From the NCBI GenBank assembly GCA_017415515.1, contig JAFQGI010000023.1:1-56811 (forward strand): a stretch of 56,811 bases of DNA, written 5' to 3'. Positions 1 to 7,882 of this stretch are shown here, piece after piece (positions within the stretch are counted from its first letter, which is position 1; every line of letters begins with the position of its first letter). Source of the DNA: Clostridia bacterium (GTDB taxonomy: Bacteria; Bacillota; Clostridia; Oscillospirales; Acutalibacteraceae). The notes below the pieces were generated by a model. The model was given only the letters and a program-made list of their open reading frames with translations. It did not search any database and was not told the DNA's origin. A program made the translations under genes and the position numbers.

Positions 1-475
<475 letters not shown>

Positions 476-525
476 TTAAGATAAATGTTGTTTGTTTTCT
501 ATCTAAAAGGTTTCCCTTATTAGCC

Positions 526-1065
526 TCAGTTGGCTACCTTGACCATAGCGGGGCGCAGGACTTTGTCGCCCAGTTTGTAGCCCTTTTGGAAGACGGCGGT
601 GACCGTCTCCTCCTCTACCCCATCGGCATCCTCACGCATCACGGCGTTGTGGACGTTGGGGTCGAAAGGCTCGCCCTCCACGCCGACAGGCTCCAGACCC
701 ATCTTGCCGAGGGTGTCCATAAACTGACGCAGCACCATATCCACGCCGGTCTTGTAATCCGCGCCGTCGGGGGCGGCGATCGCCTTTTCCATATTGTCGA
801 TGCTTACGAGCAGCTCGGTGAGCAGCTCCGCCTTAGTGAACAGGCCGATCTGCAACTTCTCCTGCTCGGTGCGGCGCTTATAATTGGCGTATTCCGCCAG
901 CATACGCTGGTACTGGTCGGTGAGAGCGGTCAATTCTTCCTCTTTGGCCGCCAGTTTCTTTTCCAACTCAGCGGTCTTGCCGCCCTTTTTGGGCTTTTTC
1001 TCCTCTGCGACAGGGGGTTCAACGGTTTCTGCCGTTTCGGGAGTGGTCATCTTTTCGTTATCCAT
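526..1065 (-). CDS. grpE: Nucleotide exchange factor GrpE
   Basis: GrpE releases ADP from DnaK and so drives the chaperone cycle. The 179-residue product has the usual layout: a charged, disordered N-terminal tail (about residues 1-35, Glu/Lys/Pro-rich), a long coiled-coil helix (about 35-75, with the YANYKRRTEQEK segment typical of the family), and a C-terminal beta domain carrying the signature EPFDPNVHNAV followed by VFQKGYKLGDKVLRPAMVKV. The ATG at 1065 has AAAGGAG seven bases upstream. The gene lies between hrcA and dnaK. The whole hrcA-grpE gap is filled by a 161-bp palindromic element that ends next to this ribosome-binding site, so GrpE translation might be influenced by RNA structure (inference). 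Confidence 0.97.
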   Translation of the reverse strand: MDNEKMTTPETAETVEPPVAEEKKPKKGGKTAELEKKLAAKEEELTALTDQYQRMLAEYANYKRRTEQEKLQIGLFTKAELLTELLVSIDNMEKAIAAPDGADYKTGVDMVLRQFMDTLGKMGLEPVGVEGEPFDPNVHNAVMREDADGVEEETVTAVFQKGYKLGDKVLRPAMVKVAN

Positions 1066-1080
1066 TGTGAATCTCCTTTG

Positions 1081-1241
1081 GTAACCGCTGATGAAAGCGG
1101 TTTGTGATTATCGGTGAGACGGTTTTTCGCCAAGGAAGGCCAAAAGCGCAGGTAATACTGTATGTATTACTGAGCATTTTGGGCGATGTTGGCGGAAAAG
1201 CAGCCACCGAGAATTACGAACAAGATTGAATCAGTGGTTAC
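1081..1241 (-). repeat. 161-bp imperfect palindromic repeat, copy 1
   Basis: This sequence recurs at 16901..17061 with the same length and roughly 85% identity by eye. Its ends are inverted (GTAACCGCTGA at one end, TCAGTGGTTAC at the other). Inside, a long arm beginning CGGTGAGACGGTTTTTCGCC pairs imperfectly with the right side ending GCAGCCACCG, and the centre holds the hairpin GTAATAC-tgtat-GTATTAC. It starts 3 bp after the hrcA stop and ends about 3 bp before the grpE ribosome-binding site, so it fills the intergenic space and would be transcribed as a long hairpin. It looks like a non-coding, MITE-like intergenic repeat; no transposase is seen. Confidence 0.85.
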
Positions 1242-1244
1242 TTT

Positions 1245-2288
1245 TTAACCGAAGTCTAAGGCTTCGGTGTCGTCAAACAATTCGCTCATCATCCTGCCCA
1301 AGTGGGCGGCAAAATATTCCAGCCGCGGGATGAGGGTGACGTAATCCTGACGAATGGGGCCGATGACGCCGATGGTGCCCTGCCCCCGCTTGCCCAGCGC
1401 ATAGGGTGCCAAAATCACAGCGCTGCCCGCCAACAACGGGGCGTTGTCGCTGCCCAAAATCACCCTGGTCCCCTGTGCCGATCCATTGGTCAGCAGGTCG
1501 GACACGTTCTGGCGATCCGACAGGTGGTGTGCCAGCGCACGACCGGTGGGATAATCCGGCTGGCGCAACAGATTCATTTGGCCCGCCACCGTCACGCGGG
1601 AGGAGGCGCACTCCAACGCCAGCTCGTAAAAAGCGGAAAGGATGGGCGCCACCGCCAAACCCGCCTCGCCCAAATCGATCAGAATGGTCTGCATCGCCTC
1701 CACCGTCACGGCGGTGAGGGGGCCGCCGAGGAAACGGCGGGAAAGATACTCGGACAAGGCCACCACAAACTTGGTGGGGATGTCACGCTGACAGCGGCAC
1801 ATCCGGGTGCGCATAAAGCCGTTATCCTGCACCAGCAGGACGCCCATATTGCGGGGGGACATCTGCATCACGTCGATGCGGCTGATGCTGGCACCCACGT
1901 GGGCGGGACGGCAGGCCACCGCACACAGCCCCGTCAGGTCAGCCAACACACGGCAGGCCTCCTCCTGCATACGGGCGGCGTCACCCGACACCGCAGACAA
2001 GGCAGATTTGATATCCACCTTTTCCTGCAACGTAAGGGGACGGCGGTCCATCATCTCCTCCACATACCAGCGCAGAGCCGCCGGGGTGGGCAAACGACCT
2101 GCCGAGGTGTGGGGCTGAGCCAGATAGCCGGCGGCGGTGAGCACCGCCATATCGTTACGGATGGTGGCGGAGGACACGCAGTTGCCCAGCATATCGGCCA
2201 ACGCCTTAGAGCCCACCGGCTCACCGGTTTGGATGTAGCTCTCCACAATCGCCGCCAAAATGCGACCTTTGCGAAAATCCAGTTGCAT
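1245..2288 (-). CDS. hrcA: Heat-inducible transcription repressor HrcA
   Basis: HrcA binds the CIRCE operator and represses the class I heat-shock genes; its folding depends on GroEL in well-studied Firmicutes. The 347-residue product matches the usual length. It begins MQLDFRKGRILAAIVESYIQ, with an N-terminal winged helix (SSATIRNDMAVLTAAGYLAQPHTSAGRLPT, about residues 39-68) that is diagnostic for HrcA. It ends with the GAF-like core (IGVIGPIRQDYVTLIPRLEY) seen in the family. The ATG at 2288 is preceded by GGAGGTGAG. The CIRCE element lies directly upstream, so the operon is autoregulated. First gene of hrcA-grpE-dnaK. Confidence 0.97.
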   Translation of the reverse strand: MQLDFRKGRILAAIVESYIQTGEPVGSKALADMLGNCVSSATIRNDMAVLTAAGYLAQPHTSAGRLPTPAALRWYVEEMMDRRPLTLQEKVDIKSALSAVSGDAARMQEEACRVLADLTGLCAVACRPAHVGASISRIDVMQMSPRNMGVLLVQDNGFMRTRMCRCQRDIPTKFVVALSEYLSRRFLGGPLTAVTVEAMQTILIDLGEAGLAVAPILSAFYELALECASSRVTVAGQMNLLRQPDYPTGRALAHHLSDRQNVSDLLTNGSAQGTRVILGSDNAPLLAGSAVILAPYALGKRGQGTIGVIGPIRQDYVTLIPRLEYFAAHLGRMMSELFDDTEALDFG

Positions 2289-2326
2289 AGCCTCTCACCT
2301 CCGTTAGCACTCTGCATCTTGTTGCG

Positions 2327-2353
2327 TTAGCACTCTCACTAATTGAGTGCTAA
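2327..2353 (-). promoter_or_regulatory. CIRCE operator (HrcA binding site)
   Basis: Perfect inverted repeat TTAGCACTC - 9 bases - GAGTGCTAA, the consensus CIRCE element. It lies just downstream of the -10 box of the hrcA promoter, where bound HrcA would block transcription. A third half-site, TTAGCACTC at 2304..2312, lies between CIRCE and the hrcA ribosome-binding site. Confidence 0.97.
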
Positions 2354-2357
2354 CCTT

Positions 2358-2386
2358 ATTGTAGCAGGCATTTTTCAAACTGTCAA
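2358..2386 (-). promoter_or_regulatory. Sigma-A promoter of hrcA-grpE-dnaK
   Basis: On the minus strand, TTGACA (2386..2381) and TACAAT (2363..2358) are separated by exactly 17 bp. The CIRCE operator follows immediately, which fits the expected arrangement. Confidence 0.9.
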
Positions 2387-2492
2387 TAGGTAATTGTGAA
2401 TTCTTTGTAAATCTGTTGATTTTTTCGCTTTTTTACCATCTTTATTTTACACCGAAAGCGGCAACACTATGCAAGAAAGGAGGCGGTGCGCT

Positions 2493-2732
2493 GTGGAAGG
2501 TGTGCGGATCCGCGACTTTGATTTCAACAAGCTGATGGACTTTGCCGCCAACGCGAAGGGAAGCGTGTTTCTCAAAACCGACGAGGGAGACGTGCTCAAC
2601 CTGCGCAGCCAACTGACAGGGCTGTTGGTGCTGTCGGGGGCGTTGGAGCAGGGCCTCATTCGGGAGGCCACGATCGTATGCGGCGACAAAGAGGACGAAT
2701 CCCGCTTGTTTCGACAAAATCTATATAGGTAA
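2493..2732 (+). CDS. Small conserved protein of unknown function
   Basis: A 79-residue product starting at GTG 2493, chosen because AAAGGAGG lies nine bases upstream; an earlier in-frame start at 2469 lies before that site. The sequence has a short helical start (RIRDFDFNKLMDFAANA), a strand-like GSVFLKTDEGDVLNLRS segment, then a hydrophobic helix (LTGLLVLSGALEQGL). The pattern resembles small Clostridia proteins sometimes labelled 'polya polymerase', a label not supported by any catalytic domain here. No Cys, signal peptide or membrane segment is seen. It is transcribed alone, divergently from hrcA and convergently with the pseudokinase, and ends at a shared terminator. Function unknown. Confidence 0.7.
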   Translation: MEGVRIRDFDFNKLMDFAANAKGSVFLKTDEGDVLNLRSQLTGLLVLSGALEQGLIREATIVCGDKEDESRLFRQNLYR

Positions 2733-2734
2733 TA

Positions 2735-2776
2735 AAAAAGACCGAGGTTGTTATGCGAACAACCTCGGTCTTTTTG
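2735..2776. terminator. Bidirectional intrinsic terminator
   Basis: Perfect 13-bp stem GACCGAGGTTGTT / AACAACCTCGGTC with a 5-base loop, an A-run on the left and TTTTT on the right. It can end both the plus-strand small gene (stop 2732) and the minus-strand pseudokinase (stop 2789). Confidence 0.92.
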
Positions 2777-2788
2777 CTTATTCAGATT

Positions 2789-4687
2789 TTACCACGGAAC
2801 GATGGGGGTATCAACGGTGGGGTCGTCAACCACAGGCTCATCCACAGAGGGACCCTGGCTGACATAAATGACGATGGTGGTGCCGATGGCCTGCTGGGTG
2901 CCGGCCTGATCCACGCTTTCCACCATGCCCTGCTCCAACAAAGACGACTCGGCGGGCTGGGACTGCACCACGAAGCCTAACAATTCCAATGCCGTCTTGA
3001 CCTCTGTCTCAGAAGCACCTGCCAGATTCGGAACCGTTTTGGTGGGCTTTTTGGTGCTGACGTGCAATTCCACCGTGGAGTTAAAGGGGGCTTCGCTGCC
3101 GGCACCGGGGTGGACAGCACACACCAAGCCCTCATCCTGCGTCTTGTCGTTACTGCGATAAACAACCTCGACCGTAAAGCCCATATATTCCAAGAAAAAT
3201 TTGGCGTTTGCCTCTTTCCAGCCAATCAGATTCGGAACAGAAACCGTAGTGCTGTCGTTGCCGGGGGTGCTGTTCACCACCACGTAGATGGGGTCACCTA
3301 CCTCCTGCACGTCACCGGCAAGAGGATATTGCTTAACGATGGCGCCCACCGGCATGGTGCTGTCATGGACAAAACCAATCAGCTCCAAAGGCATACCGTT
3401 GGGAGCCTCATCCTGCTTCTCTTTATACTTCCAGCCCAATACGTCTGCAACCGCCGCTTCGCCCTCACCGGCAACGGGAGGGGTATCGGTTTGGGACGCC
3501 GTGGTGGAGGTATCCTTGCCGGAATCCATGGTGCCGCCGGATTTCTTGCCGCCGCCAAGGCCCTGCACGATCATCCACACGATGACACCCACCGCGATCA
3601 GCAGCAGCGCCAAGCTGATGATCAGCATAGCGATCAGGCCGCCGCGGCTGTTTTTCCTCGGCTCCTCCTCTTCATCCGTTTCGTCCGACTGGGCGATATC
3701 TGCCTGGGCCTCGGTCACCAGAGCCGACACCTGCGGATTCACCGACAGCTGGTCACGCAGCTGAGCCAAGCCGGCGGTGCGGCGCTCGGGAAGCACCTGC
3801 AGAGCGTTGAACAGCGCCACGCAAACGGGCTGGGTCAGCTCCTCTGCCACCTCGGCAGACATAAACAGATCGTCGGAATTCTTGGCACGGTTGTCGCCTG
3901 CGGGAGGCTCGGTGCCGGTGACGGTGCGGAAGATGGTGGCCGCCACGGCGTACACGTCCGCAGGCACGCCCACCTCTTCATCGGTGCAATACTGCTCGGG
4001 GGCAGCATAGCCGGTGTGAAGGTCGGGAGTCAGATCGGTGCCGGAGGTGTGAGCGGCGGCGATGGAGAAGTTACGCAAACGCGCCTTGCCGTCGCTGCCG
4101 ATCAGAATGTTATCGGGACAAATGGCCAGATGGCAGATGCCCGCATCGCTGAGCTGGCTCAAACTGCTCAGCAGGGACATAAAGATGCTGCGCGCCTCCG
4201 GCCAGGGAATGCGGCCGCCGGACAGCTTGATCTTTTTGGTCAGAGTCATCCCCTGGCAATAGTCGGACACCGCATAGACCGTGCCGTTTTCTTCAAAAAT
4301 GTCATACACGGGAACCACCGCAGGCAACTCACGCATACGCGCCAGAATGCGCATGGTGGTGCGGAAGCGGTCGGCGTATTCCTCAAACACCTTGTTGCAG
4401 CCGTCCAAAGGCTGCACGCCGCCGATGGTGTCGCGGCGACCAATAGCGGCGGGGAAAAATTCCTGAATGAAGCAAGGCTCCTTCATCTGACGGTCATAAG
4501 CCAGATACAGCAGGTGATCGGGGAACTCGCCCATCAGGCGGCCCACGATATAATGCCCCTGCAACGAAGCGGTCACCGGCAAGCAATGCTCGGGATTTCG
4601 ATCCTTCGTGATGTCAAAACCACACACCTTGCACTCTAAGCTGTCCTCCGACAGCGGATTCATACAACCCATACATAATTTAGCCAT
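2789..4687 (-). CDS. Membrane Ser/Thr pseudokinase with zinc ribbon and PASTA repeats
   Basis: 632 residues. Order: zinc ribbon (CMGC 5-8, CKVC 19-22); kinase-like fold (about 45-320); charged linker; one membrane helix (about 350-375); Thr/Ser-rich linker; then PASTA-like repeats outside the cell (about 410-472 degenerate, 482-545 and 550-610, each with a VPNL start in the last two). PASTA kinases sense peptidoglycan fragments and phosphorylate division and wall proteins. Here the catalytic residues are replaced: the VAIK lysine position reads FIQEF (Gln75), HRD reads HLA (186-188, catalytic Asp to Ala) and DFG reads NFS (206-208). The APE motif (229-231) and fold are kept, so a catalytically dead scaffold or sensor is inferred. 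AAGGAGG precedes the start, 13 bp after the upstream ATPase gene. Confidence 0.88.
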   Translation of the reverse strand: MAKLCMGCMNPLSEDSLECKVCGFDITKDRNPEHCLPVTASLQGHYIVGRLMGEFPDHLLYLAYDRQMKEPCFIQEFFPAAIGRRDTIGGVQPLDGCNKVFEEYADRFRTTMRILARMRELPAVVPVYDIFEENGTVYAVSDYCQGMTLTKKIKLSGGRIPWPEARSIFMSLLSSLSQLSDAGICHLAICPDNILIGSDGKARLRNFSIAAAHTSGTDLTPDLHTGYAAPEQYCTDEEVGVPADVYAVAATIFRTVTGTEPPAGDNRAKNSDDLFMSAEVAEELTQPVCVALFNALQVLPERRTAGLAQLRDQLSVNPQVSALVTEAQADIAQSDETDEEEEPRKNSRGGLIAMLIISLALLLIAVGVIVWMIVQGLGGGKKSGGTMDSGKDTSTTASQTDTPPVAGEGEAAVADVLGWKYKEKQDEAPNGMPLELIGFVHDSTMPVGAIVKQYPLAGDVQEVGDPIYVVVNSTPGNDSTTVSVPNLIGWKEANAKFFLEYMGFTVEVVYRSNDKTQDEGLVCAVHPGAGSEAPFNSTVELHVSTKKPTKTVPNLAGASETEVKTALELLGFVVQSQPAESSLLEQGMVESVDQAGTQQAIGTTIVIYVSQGPSVDEPVVDDPTVDTPIVPW

Positions 4688-4700
4688 AGTTAAGACCTCC

Positions 4701-5687
4701 TTAACCTAAAGATTGTCTGCGAATGATCTGACGAATGTCGTTGCCCACGCAAAACAGCGGCACAAACCCGCCGCTGATGCGGCTGGCGATTTGTTCACCG
4801 TACCGCTCCTGCATGGCGGAAATGCTCAGGTTGGTGCTCACCACCGTGGGGCGGCCCTCCAACAGACGAGCGTTGAGAATATTGTAAAGACAAGCGCGGG
4901 AGAAGGGGGTGTCAAACTCCATCCCCAAATCGTCCAGCACCAACAGGTCGCAGGAGATGAGCTGGTTCTCGCTGTCCCCCTGCTCGCGGCCGAAATGCTC
5001 CGCCTCCAAACGGCGGACGAGGGGCTGCACCGAGCCATACACCACCCCGAAGCCCTGCTCGGTGACGCCGCGGGCAATGGCGAGGCACAGGTGGGTCTTG
5101 CCCAGGCCGGTGGCACCCTGCAGCAACAAACTGTCGCTGTGGGGGGTGAAGGCAGCGGTGTAATCGCGGCAGTAATCAATGACCGTCTTCATCTGCTCAC
5201 GCGGTGTAACTCCCCTCTTGGGATCTATCGTGCTGTTGTCGTAATAATCCAGCCGCATCGAGCCGAAATCCGTCAAGCGCATAGCCGACAGACCCGACAG
5301 GGTGTTGCAAGCCTCCTCCTGTAACAGGCGTCGGTAACAATCGCACATCACGCCGCCCACATAGCCGGTGTCACCGCACTTTGGGCAGGTGTAGCGTGGC
5401 TCAAAGTTATCAAAGGCACACCCGTTGGCGTGCAGGATGTCTGCCATCTCCCGTTGAAGCTGTAAATTCTTCTGCTGAATGCGTTCCACCTCGCCGTCGG
5501 CGTTGCCGGAGAGGATCGCGTGGGTCAGCTCGGGGATGGCAGCCGCCTTTTCCCGCTCGATCTCCCGCAGGCGAGGAATCTGCTCACACAAAACCTCCCG
5601 CAAGGCGGCGGCAGAGGTTTCGGCGTCACGGCGGCGCTTTTCCAACCGCCGTTTGGCGGCACGCACCACTTTTTCATCATAAGCCAT
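4701..5687 (-). CDS. DnaC/DnaI-like replicative helicase loader ATPase
   Basis: AAA+ ATPase of the DnaC/IstB/DnaI group that loads the replicative helicase onto DNA in the primosome. The 328-residue product has a long basic coiled coil (residues 1-85), a zinc-binding cluster (CPKC 101-104 and CDC 115-117) as in the DnaI N-terminal domain, Walker A GATGLGKT (191-198), Walker B LLVLDDLGME, and a sensor segment VVSTNLS followed by ASRISGGF with the arginine finger. The ATG at 5687 is preferred over the GTG at 5699 because that GTG overlaps the AAAGGAGG ribosome-binding site. It follows the DnaD-domain gene by 18 bp, an arrangement typical of Clostridia, so the two probably work as a primosome pair. 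Confidence 0.9.
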   Translation of the reverse strand: MAYDEKVVRAAKRRLEKRRRDAETSAAALREVLCEQIPRLREIEREKAAAIPELTHAILSGNADGEVERIQQKNLQLQREMADILHANGCAFDNFEPRYTCPKCGDTGYVGGVMCDCYRRLLQEEACNTLSGLSAMRLTDFGSMRLDYYDNSTIDPKRGVTPREQMKTVIDYCRDYTAAFTPHSDSLLLQGATGLGKTHLCLAIARGVTEQGFGVVYGSVQPLVRRLEAEHFGREQGDSENQLISCDLLVLDDLGMEFDTPFSRACLYNILNARLLEGRPTVVSTNLSISAMQERYGEQIASRISGGFVPLFCVGNDIRQIIRRQSLG

Positions 5688-5705
5688 GGAGAAAAGCACC
5701 TCCTT

Positions 5706-6650
5706 TTAGTTCTTCTTGTTGAATTTGGGGCGATATTTGAGCAGTTGCTCCTCAAACTCGCTGTCCAGACTGCTCTGCTCCGGGTTGGTGGAGGCAGGGC
5801 CTTTCTTTTTCGTTTTGGGGGCGGCGATGCGGTCGGGAGAGTGAATCCCCTCGGCGTGCCACCGCTCCAAAATCTTGTCCATATAAGCAACGGAGAACTT
5901 GTCGCAGTTTTCCAGCGTCAAGGTCTGGGCGTGCTGCAACATAACATCGCTGAAGCACCACACCGTCAGCCACTTGTGGGCCGTCTTAGCCTGGGTGGCG
6001 TTGAGGGGGCGAGGCAAGGCGAGAACCTTTTCCACCTTGTCGGCGCTCTTGCGGGTTTCGGTCAGGTCGCGGATTTTCTCGTCCACCTGTTCGGGGGTGA
6101 TGATATCCTCATCCGCCCAGCCCAGCACCAAGCTCTCGATGTACCGCATACTGGCCTTGTCGATAGACACGGCATAGGCGGTGGCCATCAGCACCGAGGC
6201 CTGGGACAGACCGGCGGTGGTGATGAGATACAGGAGAGTGGCGTTGTCGCCGTGGTTTAAGGGGCGACCCAAACGCGCACTGACCTCCTGCAAGAAAGCG
6301 TTAAACTCTTTATGCTCCTGCTGGTAGGCCAGCACCTCTTTCCACAACGGTTTGACCGCCGCAGGGCGAGCCTGCTTGACAGGGGCAGGCTCGGCAGAAG
6401 CGGCAACCGCCGCGCCGTCACAGCGAAGAATTCCCTTCTCTACCCAATAGTTGAGGCATCCCACGCACTCCGGCTCGCTCATACCGAGAGCGGCGGCGCA
6501 GGAGGCGACATCAAAGTCGGTTCCACGGCGAGAGAACCATAAAAGCACCCGCAACTGCTCTGCACCGGCAGAAGATAGGCAATCCGCCACCTCACCGGGC
6601 AACACCAATAGGGTATTCAAGTCACCGTCATTCCATACATAGCGGGACAC
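5706..6650 (-). CDS. DnaD-domain replication initiation protein
   Basis: DnaD/DnaB(Gram-positive) family proteins remodel origin DNA and recruit the helicase loader. The 314-residue product starts at GTG 6650, chosen for AAAGGAGGG just upstream; the frame is open further upstream but through non-coding sequence. An N-terminal helical or winged-helix part (LRVLLWFSRR, CAAALGMSEPECVGCLNYWVEKGIL, about residues 25-75) is followed by a first DnaD-like helical domain (LGRPLNHGDNATLLYLITTAGLS region) and a second, C-terminal one. The second ends with the diagnostic YMDKILERWHAEGI motif (YxxxIxxxW). It is the first gene of the operon with the loader ATPase and the PASTA pseudokinase. The short Lys-rich tail is ordinary for the family. 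Confidence 0.88.
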   Translation of the reverse strand: MSRYVWNDGDLNTLLVLPGEVADCLSSAGAEQLRVLLWFSRRGTDFDVASCAAALGMSEPECVGCLNYWVEKGILRCDGAAVAASAEPAPVKQARPAAVKPLWKEVLAYQQEHKEFNAFLQEVSARLGRPLNHGDNATLLYLITTAGLSQASVLMATAYAVSIDKASMRYIESLVLGWADEDIITPEQVDEKIRDLTETRKSADKVEKVLALPRPLNATQAKTAHKWLTVWCFSDVMLQHAQTLTLENCDKFSVAYMDKILERWHAEGIHSPDRIAAPKTKKKGPASTNPEQSSLDSEFEEQLLKYRPKFNKKN

Positions 6651-6687
6651 GGCTCTCCCTCCTTTCGACATAAGTTCCCATGCTAAT

Positions 6688-6716
6688 ATTATATAATAGC
6701 ACAACTGTTTCACCAA
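6688..6716 (-). promoter_or_regulatory. Promoter of the dnaD-loader-pseudokinase operon
   Basis: On the minus strand, TTGGTG (6716..6711) and TATAAT (6693..6688) are 17 bp apart, with the GTG start of the DnaD-domain gene 38 bp downstream. It is arranged back to back with the thiT promoter. Confidence 0.6.
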
Positions 6717-6741
6717 TTCAAGAGGGAGAGAAAATTTTCCG

Positions 6742-6770
6742 TTGACAACCAACAAGGATGGTGGTATAGT
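6742..6770 (+). promoter_or_regulatory. Sigma-A promoter of thiT
   Basis: TTGACA (6742..6747) and TATAGT (6765..6770) are 17 bp apart, about 25 bp upstream of the TPP riboswitch. Confidence 0.88.
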
Positions 6771-6792
6771 GTAGACACAACCGAACAGACAA

Positions 6793-6881
6793 AACAAGGG
6801 GTGCTGCTCCATTGAGAGTGGCTGAGAGGGCGAATGCCCAACCCTGAACCTGATCCGGATAATGCCGGCGGAGGGATGTTT
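6793..6881 (+). ncRNA. TPP riboswitch (THI element)
   Basis: Contains the conserved THI-box pieces in order: GGGGTGC, CTGAGAGGG, ACCCTGAACCTGATCCGGAT and AATGCCGGCGGAGGGA. It binds thiamine pyrophosphate and turns expression off when thiamine is plentiful. The thiamine transporter gene thiT follows, and a terminator hairpin lies between them, so control is probably by transcription attenuation. Confidence 0.96.
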
Positions 6882-6912
6882 TATCACAAAACACCGACAG
6901 TGTATGCTGTAT

Positions 6913-6944
6913 CACCTCCGTCCATTTTGGGCGGAGGTTTTTTG
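6913..6944 (+). terminator. Riboswitch-controlled intrinsic terminator
   Basis: Stem ACCTCCG(tc) / (gg)GCGGAGGT with loop CATTTT followed by a T-run, just downstream of the TPP aptamer and upstream of thiT. This position fits the expression platform of the riboswitch. Confidence 0.88.
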
Positions 6945-6981
6945 TTTGTCCGATTGAATTTATAAAAAGGAGACAAACAAA

Positions 6982-7791
6982 ATGCAAGCAAACAAACAAC
7001 AAAAGATGCTCCGTCTGGTGGAAAGTGGTCTGATGCTGGCCATGGCCACGGTACTCAGCTTTGTAAAAGTACTGGATCTGCCCTATGGCGGAAGCATCAC
7101 CGCCTTCTCCGCCCTGCCCATCCTGCTGGTGGCCTATCGCCATGGTCTGTGGCAGGGTCTGCTCACCGCCTTTGCCCATGCTCTGATCCAGTTGATGTTG
7201 GGCACCAGCGTCTTTTCTTACGGCTTCACCATCCAAGCGGTGATCGCCATCGTCATGCTGGATTACATCCTCGCCTTCACCGTGCTGGGCTTGGGCGGCC
7301 TCTTCCGCCGCAAGTGCGACAGCCAAGGCACAGCCTTGGTGCTGGGCACCCTGCTGACCGGTGCCCTGCGCTACACCCTGCACACCATTGCCGGCTGCAC
7401 CGTGTGGGCAGGTCTCTCCATCCCCGACAGTGCGGCACTGGTTTATTCGCTGGCCTACAACGCCACCTATATGATCCCCGAAACCATCGTCACCGCTTTG
7501 GGCGCCTGGTATCTTTCCAAGGCGGTGGATCTGCGGGAGGAAATGCCCACCCGTGCTAAGCAGGTGGCGAAAAGCGGCAGCTTTGCCCTGTCCCTCATCG
7601 GCAAGGCGGCTCTGCTGACCGCCGCCGTATGGGACGTGGTGGAGATCTTCCGCCCCCTGCAAGACGCCGACACGGGCGATTTCGTCATCACCAATCTGGC
7701 GTTGGTGAACTGGGGCTTGGTAGGCATCGTCACCGCCGCAGGCGTGGCAATATGGGGCGTGTGTGCGCTGTTGGGGAAAAAGAGAAAATAA
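6982..7791 (+). CDS. thiT: Thiamine ECF transporter substrate-binding subunit ThiT
   Basis: Membrane S-component that binds thiamine and is energised by the shared ECF module (EcfA/A'/T), which is not in this window. The 269-residue product has about six hydrophobic segments in residues 1-185 and family patterns such as the N-terminal LVESGLMLAMATVLSFVKVL, the PYGGSITAFSALPILLVAYRHG loop and a tryptophan/aromatic region near the ligand site (GLWQGLLTAF). ThiT is usually near 190-200 residues. Here a C-terminal stretch of about 70 residues adds two more possible membrane helices (SFALSLIGKAALLTAAVWDVV and LVNWGLVGIVTAAGVAIWGVC). AAAGGAG precedes the ATG. The TPP riboswitch directly upstream supports the substrate. 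Confidence 0.93.
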   Translation: MQANKQQKMLRLVESGLMLAMATVLSFVKVLDLPYGGSITAFSALPILLVAYRHGLWQGLLTAFAHALIQLMLGTSVFSYGFTIQAVIAIVMLDYILAFTVLGLGGLFRRKCDSQGTALVLGTLLTGALRYTLHTIAGCTVWAGLSIPDSAALVYSLAYNATYMIPETIVTALGAWYLSKAVDLREEMPTRAKQVAKSGSFALSLIGKAALLTAAVWDVVEIFRPLQDADTGDFVITNLALVNWGLVGIVTAAGVAIWGVCALLGKKRK

Positions 7792-7793
7792 AT

Positions 7794-7821
7794 ACGGGCA
7801 GTCGAGGACGCCCGCCCCTAC
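7794..7821. repeat. Dispersed short repeat B, copy 1
   Basis: 28-bp sequence that is nearly identical (27 of 28) to 14170..14197, with GGGCG-type inverted ends flanking GTCGAGGACGC. Both copies sit just outside gene ends, next to terminator hairpins. Confidence 0.75.
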
Positions 7822-7845
7822 GCTCTCTGTTTTAGACGTAACTAT

Positions 7846-7882
7846 AAAAACCGCTGTCCATCTGTGGGGACAGCGGTTTTTC
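7846..7882. terminator. Bidirectional intrinsic terminator
   Basis: AAAAACCGCTGTCC - atctgtg - GGACAGCGGTTTTT, a perfect stem with A-run and T-run. It separates thiT (plus) from the licD-family gene (minus, stop 7881). Confidence 0.92.

Noticed and set aside
3062-4639. 525-codon plus-strand open frame
   Set aside because: Antisense to the PASTA pseudokinase, whose zinc ribbon, membrane helix and PASTA repeats are clear.
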